Of a stretch of 15,255 nt of DNA, positions 12,247-15,255 are shown piece by piece. The notes under the pieces were generated by a model. That model was not told where the DNA came from, did no database searches, and was given only the letters and a program-made list of their open reading frames with translations. Source of the stretch: Candidatus Falkowbacteria bacterium RIFCSPLOWO2_02_FULL_45_15 (GTDB taxonomy: Bacteria > Patescibacteriota > Patescibacteriia > Patescibacteriales > XYC2-FULL-47-12); contig MFFV01000050.1 in the NCBI GenBank assembly GCA_001777995.1, positions 1,756 to 17,010 of the forward strand, written 5' to 3'. A program made the translations under genes and the position numbers. Positions within the stretch are counted from its first letter, which is position 1. Every line of letters begins with the position of its first letter.

Positions 12247-13359
12247 ATGAATCTATTAAGCTTTCCCTCAAAACATCCGGTAGGAATTGACATTTCCGAT
12301 TTGTCGTTAAAATTGGTGCAGCTGCAAACTAAAAGGCATAAAATTACTCTGCAAACTTTAAGCCGGCTATCGGTGCCGGAGGGTTATATTACGGACGGCG
12401 TCATTAAAAATAAAGCGGGCGTAGCGGGACTGCTCCAACAGCTGACGAGAGAAACGATTTTGGGCAAAGTAACCAGTAAAGAGGTAATCGCCTGCCTGCC
12501 GGAAACTAAAACCTTCATCAAACTCATTGCCTTGAGCCGCGCCGAAGAAAACGTTGCCGCCGCGATTAAATCAGAAATAGAAAAAAACATCCCCTACGAG
12601 TTGGCGGAAGTAAACTATGACTGGCAAATTATCGCCAAAGACCGGCGAGAACAAAAAATATTAGTCGGCGTTATACCAAAAATAATCGCCGACAGCTACG
12701 CCGAAGTGCTGGAGGAAGCGGATTTGTTCCCGGTGGCCTTAGAAATAGAAGCCGCCGCCATTGTCCGCAGCGTGCTCCCTTTGGCGCCGGCCGCGCGCGC
12801 CACCGCTCTGATTGTAGACATTGGCGCCGCCCGGTCAAGTTTAATCGCTTACGCCGATAATACCGTGCTCTTTACCGTGAGCTTGCCCGTATCCGGCAAG
12901 AAATATACCGCCATTATTGCCCGCGAACTCAATTTGGATTTGGCTAAAGCGGAAGAGGCAAAAATCATCTGCGGCTTGGACCCAAGCGCCGCCCAAGGCA
13001 TCATCGCCGCTACTTTAGCGCAAATGGGCAATGAATTGATGGCTAAAATCACTGCCGCCCTCAAATATTTAACCGCCCATTACCCCGCTTACGGTAAAGT
13101 CGGCTCCATGTATCTTTGCGGCGGCGGCGCCAATTTAAAAGGATTGTCAGATTTAATGACCCAGCGCTTAAATATCCCCACGCAAGTAAGCGACGTGTTC
13201 ACTAACATCGCTCTTAGCCAAAAACAAGCCGGCAAATACTTCCAAAAAAAACTTACTACCGATAAAAAAATTACTCCCCGTTATCAATACCAACAGGATA
13301 GCTCGCCTATTTTTGCCACGGCCATCGGTTTGGCGCTGCGGGGAGTTTATCTTGCCTAA
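12247..13359 (+). CDS. pilM: Type IV pilus assembly protein PilM (actin-like ATPase)
   Basis: About 370 residues of the PilM/FtsA-like actin fold. The start is placed at 12247 (MNLLSFPSKHPVGIDISD), because the frame upstream to 12181 is only translated hairpin and PilM proteins begin just before the VGIDIG-type phosphate motif. Other landmarks are EIEKNIPYELAEVNYDW, LIVDIGAARSSLIAY (second phosphate motif) and YLCGGGANLKGL (adenosine motif). PilM is cytoplasmic, binds the N-terminal tail of PilN and links the PilN/O inner-membrane complex to PilB and PilC. It is followed after 3 bases by pilN. It is likely to be transcribed from its own promoter as well as from upstream. Confidence 0.93.
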   Translation: MNLLSFPSKHPVGIDISDLSLKLVQLQTKRHKITLQTLSRLSVPEGYITDGVIKNKAGVAGLLQQLTRETILGKVTSKEVIACLPETKTFIKLIALSRAEENVAAAIKSEIEKNIPYELAEVNYDWQIIAKDRREQKILVGVIPKIIADSYAEVLEEADLFPVALEIEAAAIVRSVLPLAPAARATALIVDIGAARSSLIAYADNTVLFTVSLPVSGKKYTAIIARELNLDLAKAEEAKIICGLDPSAAQGIIAATLAQMGNELMAKITAALKYLTAHYPAYGKVGSMYLCGGGANLKGLSDLMTQRLNIPTQVSDVFTNIALSQKQAGKYFQKKLTTDKKITPRYQYQQDSSPIFATAIGLALRGVYLA

Positions 13360-13362
13360 ATT

Positions 13363-13884
13363 ATGACGATAACTTTAAACCTGCTGTCCGCCGAGCAGAA
13401 AAAAAAAGTGCGGCTGCAAAAAATGAGCTCGCTGGCTAAACAATTCATGATTGCGTTGTTAGCCGCCGTTGTTTTGTTAACGGTAATTTTCGTTTTGGCT
13501 AAAATTACTCTGCGCAACAGCTTAGCCAAAGCGTCAGAAACATATTATAAAAGCAACCATACTTTCAACCTCCGCATCAATCAAACCAACGAACTGTTAA
13601 AATTCATCAAGGAAATAAAAATGAACAACCGCGCTTTGTCTCCCCTCTTGGTAGATATCGCCGCTCGCACGCCCGCTAACGTTAAATTGTCGGCGCTGGA
13701 AATAGACGCGCTTAACCAAAAGGTTGCCTTGCGCGGGCTGTCGCCCACGCGCGCCGAACTGTTGATTTTTAAAGATAATTTAAATAAATCAACTTGGTTT
13801 GAGCCGGTTGATTTGCCCGTGCAAAATTTAGCGCTCAAAACCAATATTGACTTCGTAATCAACGCCGTTTTACTGGCCAAATAA
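13363..13884 (+). CDS. pilN: Type IV pilus assembly protein PilN
   Basis: A 173-residue bitopic membrane protein. The N-terminal cytoplasmic tail TITLNLLSAEQ carries the NLL core of the INLLP motif by which PilN binds PilM. One membrane helix lies at about 28-46 (FMIALLAAVVLLTVIFVLA), followed by a helical segment and a compact alpha/beta domain (IAARTPANVKLSALEID...VALRGLSPTRAELLIFKDNL), as in the family. It pairs with PilO to align the pilus machine. The start lies 3 bases after the pilM stop and is followed 7 bases later by pilO, so all three are cotranscribed. No Shine-Dalgarno sequence is present. Confidence 0.88.
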   Translation: MTITLNLLSAEQKKKVRLQKMSSLAKQFMIALLAAVVLLTVIFVLAKITLRNSLAKASETYYKSNHTFNLRINQTNELLKFIKEIKMNNRALSPLLVDIAARTPANVKLSALEIDALNQKVALRGLSPTRAELLIFKDNLNKSTWFEPVDLPVQNLALKTNIDFVINAVLLAK

Positions 13885-13891
13885 TTTAACT

Positions 13892-14491
13892 ATGAACTTC
13901 AGCTGGCTAACCAATTTAAACCGATTAATCGTCCGGCGGCGAACCAGGCTGTTCTGGGCCCTAACCTCCGTCATCATCGCTAGCTTAGCGATTTTGGTTA
14001 TTTATCCGGCGCTGCGGGAAATAAAAACTACCGCCGCCGAAATAACAAAACTGAAAAACCAGCTAGAGCGGCGGCAGGCGCCGGAATACGCCCTGAAGGA
14101 CATTTTAGCCAGCTACCGCCAGCATGAAGTTAAACTCGGCTCGTTAAACCGCGCCGTGATGAACAAAAGCCGGGAGCTGGAGTTTATTACCGCTTTAGAA
14201 GATATCGCGGCGCGTTATGGTTTGCAGCAAAAAATAGTAATCGGCAACTATCAAGCGCTGCCTAACAACGCTTTTAGCCAAATGCCGCTGCAACTGCAAC
14301 TGACGGGAAATTTTAAAGACGAGTTGAGGTATCTGCAGGGATTGGAGCGCCTGCCGTTTTATGTTAACGTCAAACAAATAAGCCTTAATTCCATCGCCGC
14401 GCCGCCGATGCCAAGCAACGCGGACGCGGTCGCGGCAACGGCCGAAAACTTAGTTAACTTAGTAATCACTGCCGACACTTTCTGGCAGTAA
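13892..14491 (+). CDS. pilO: Type IV pilus assembly protein PilO-like
   Basis: A 199-residue bitopic protein with a basic N-terminal tail (VRRRTR), a membrane helix at about 20-38, a probable coiled coil at about 40-65 (EIKTTAAEITKLKNQLERRQ) and a C-terminal alpha/beta domain (QMPLQLQLTGNFKDELRYLQGLERLPFYVNV). This is the PilO layout, and LQLTGNF-type strands with a following helix are typical. It would form heterodimers with PilN. Sequence identity in this family is low, so the call leans on topology and on position directly after pilN. Confidence 0.85.
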   Translation: MNFSWLTNLNRLIVRRRTRLFWALTSVIIASLAILVIYPALREIKTTAAEITKLKNQLERRQAPEYALKDILASYRQHEVKLGSLNRAVMNKSRELEFITALEDIAARYGLQQKIVIGNYQALPNNAFSQMPLQLQLTGNFKDELRYLQGLERLPFYVNVKQISLNSIAAPPMPSNADAVAATAENLVNLVITADTFWQ

Positions 14492-14495
14492 TCAT

Positions 14496-14774
14496 ATGGT
14501 TAAAGGAATAGCTAATTATTTGAGCGGTAAAATAGTCAAACACAGTACGGCGATTTTGTCGGTGCTGACGCTGGCGGCGTTGTTGGCGGCGCTGCTGTTT
14601 TTATACCGATACCTGTATCAGCCGATGAACACCATCGCCGACATCTATACTCTCAAAGGGCAAATAAATTTTTCCATTATTGACGACCAATTATTCAACG
14701 AAATTTATTCCGGCATCCAAACGAAAACGCAGCAGCCGTTAGCGCCCATAGATAATCTTAACTCGCCGTTCTAA
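14496..14774 (+). CDS. Small single-pass membrane protein in the pilP position
   Basis: A 92-residue protein I do not recognise. It has a basic N-terminus, one strong hydrophobic helix at about 19-37 (AILSVLTLAALLAALLFLY) and a short polar tail ending PIDNLNSPF, probably on the outer side. It starts 4 bases after the pilO stop, so it is almost certainly cotranscribed with pilM/N/O. In proteobacteria this slot holds PilP, a lipoprotein, but there is no lipobox or PilP-like beta domain here. It could be a lineage-specific alignment-complex subunit. That role is inferred from position only. Confidence 0.7.
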   Translation: MVKGIANYLSGKIVKHSTAILSVLTLAALLAALLFLYRYLYQPMNTIADIYTLKGQINFSIIDDQLFNEIYSGIQTKTQQPLAPIDNLNSPF

Positions 14775-14775
14775 C

Positions 14776-14806
14776 TTGTTAGCGTAGTAGGAAGTAGCTT
14801 AGTAGC
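14776..14806. repeat. Left inverted-repeat arm beside four helix bundle gene 2
   Basis: GTTAGCGTAGTAG (14778-14790) pairs with CTACTGCGCTAAC at 15222-15234: 13 positions, one of them G-U in RNA. AGTAGCTTAGTAGC (14793-14806) matches the reverse complement of 15213-15226 at 13 of 14 positions. The whole stretch is made of TAGTAGC/TTAGC words. Confidence 0.75.
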
Positions 14807-14821
14807 TGATTAGCTTTAAAT

Positions 14822-15190
14822 ATGAAAAATGATATTATACACGGTTATAAAGATTTAATAGTATGGCAACGTTCGATGGAATTAGTAGTTGCTGTTTATC
14901 AGCTGACTGATGATTTTCCAAGGCAAGAAATATACGGATTGATTTCTCAAATGAGGCGAGCGGCGGTGTCTATTCCTTCAAATATTGCGGAAGGCAGAAG
15001 AAGAGGAGGAAAAAAAGAATTCCGTCAATTTCTGCTAATTAGTTACGGATCAGGAGCCGAATTGGAAACTCAGATAGAAATCGCTAAACGTTTAAAGTTT
15101 AGCGATTCTTTAAATTTCAACAAAGTTGATGGTTTGTTGAGTGAAGTTATGAAAATGCTGAATAAAATAATTTGTTCTTTAGTTGACTAA
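14822..15190 (+). CDS. Four helix bundle protein (S23/IVS family), canonical member
   Basis: A 122-residue protein with the textbook family pattern: DLIVWQRSMELVVAVYQLTDDFP, EIYGLISQMRRAAVSIPSNIAEG, FRQFLLISYGSGAELETQIEIAKRL. It should form a small helical bundle with a basic surface, and members can assemble as pentamers. Its function when not inside an rRNA intervening sequence is unknown. It is much closer to the family consensus than the copy at 9494-9856, so the two are not recent duplicates of each other. It follows the pilus genes on the same strand, has no Shine-Dalgarno sequence, and is bracketed by inverted repeats of TAGC-type words. Confidence 0.92.
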   Translation: MKNDIIHGYKDLIVWQRSMELVVAVYQLTDDFPRQEIYGLISQMRRAAVSIPSNIAEGRRRGGKKEFRQFLLISYGSGAELETQIEIAKRLKFSDSLNFNKVDGLLSEVMKMLNKIICSLVD

Positions 15191-15212
15191 CATAATTCTG
15201 CACTGCTACTGC

Positions 15213-15236
15213 GCTAATAAGCTACTGCGCTAACTA
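15213..15236. repeat. Right inverted-repeat arm beside four helix bundle gene 2
   Basis: GCTAATAAGCTACTGCG and CGCTAAC form the counterpart of the left arm at 14776-14806. A direct echo, GCTACTGCGCTAA, also occurs twice (15205-15217 and 15221-15233). The window then ends in TCTCCCTCACCT, which resembles the C-rich words at 763-790 but is cut off. Confidence 0.7.
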
Positions 15237-15255
15237 GCTATTATCTCCCTCACCT

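Noticed and set aside
818..15190. TGA reassignment as in some related lineages
   Set aside because: All recognised proteins are full length under the standard code and contain no in-frame TGA.

Overview
The window looks like a piece of an AT-rich bacterial genome, most likely a Candidate Phyla Radiation (Patescibacteria/Parcubacteria-type) lineage. This is an inference. It rests on a compact type IV pilus operon that runs straight from pilB and pilC through minor prepilins to pilM/N/O, on two 'four helix bundle' (S23/IVS-family) genes inserted into that operon, on AT-rich spacers built of short repeated words, and on a mostly Shine-Dalgarno-free operon. All 17 genes whose stop is visible end in TAA or TAG, and their full-length frames fit the standard code.

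Left part (1-5741), all on the minus strand. A 5' portion of a lysA-like decarboxylase runs off the window edge. It is followed by an HU-family DNA-binding protein, purD (GAR synthetase), a lipoprotein cupredoxin with a complete type 1 copper ligand set, a divergent purM-like AIR synthetase, a protein made of seven tandem four-cysteine zinc modules, and a tRNA-Arg(CCG). These look like mostly single-gene transcription units: hairpin plus T-tract terminators lie downstream of hup, purD, purM and the zinc-finger gene, and promoter-like sequences precede lysA and the cupredoxin gene. A pair of C/G-rich inverted repeats (763-824 and 860-897) abuts the hup stop codon.

Right part (5946-15190), all on the plus strand. 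This is a type IV pilus assembly locus: pilB extension ATPase, pilC platform protein, a FimT/GspH-like prepilin, a four helix bundle gene, PilV-like and PilW-like prepilins, a PilX-like large minor prepilin, pilM, pilN, pilO, a small membrane protein in the usual pilP place, and a second four helix bundle gene. PilM/N/O would form the cytoplasmic and inner-membrane alignment complex, PilB would power assembly through PilC, and the four prepilin-like proteins would form a priming or tip complex. No pilT, prepilin peptidase, secretin or obvious major pilin is in the window.

The most unusual signal is in the spacers. Both four helix bundle genes are bracketed by inverted repeats that could pair around the gene, reminiscent of the RNase III-processed intervening sequences of some 23S rRNAs that encode the same protein family. 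The pilB-pilC and pilX-pilM gaps are also long inverted repeats. An extended -10 box sits 6 bases before the pilM ATG, suggesting a leaderless mRNA.
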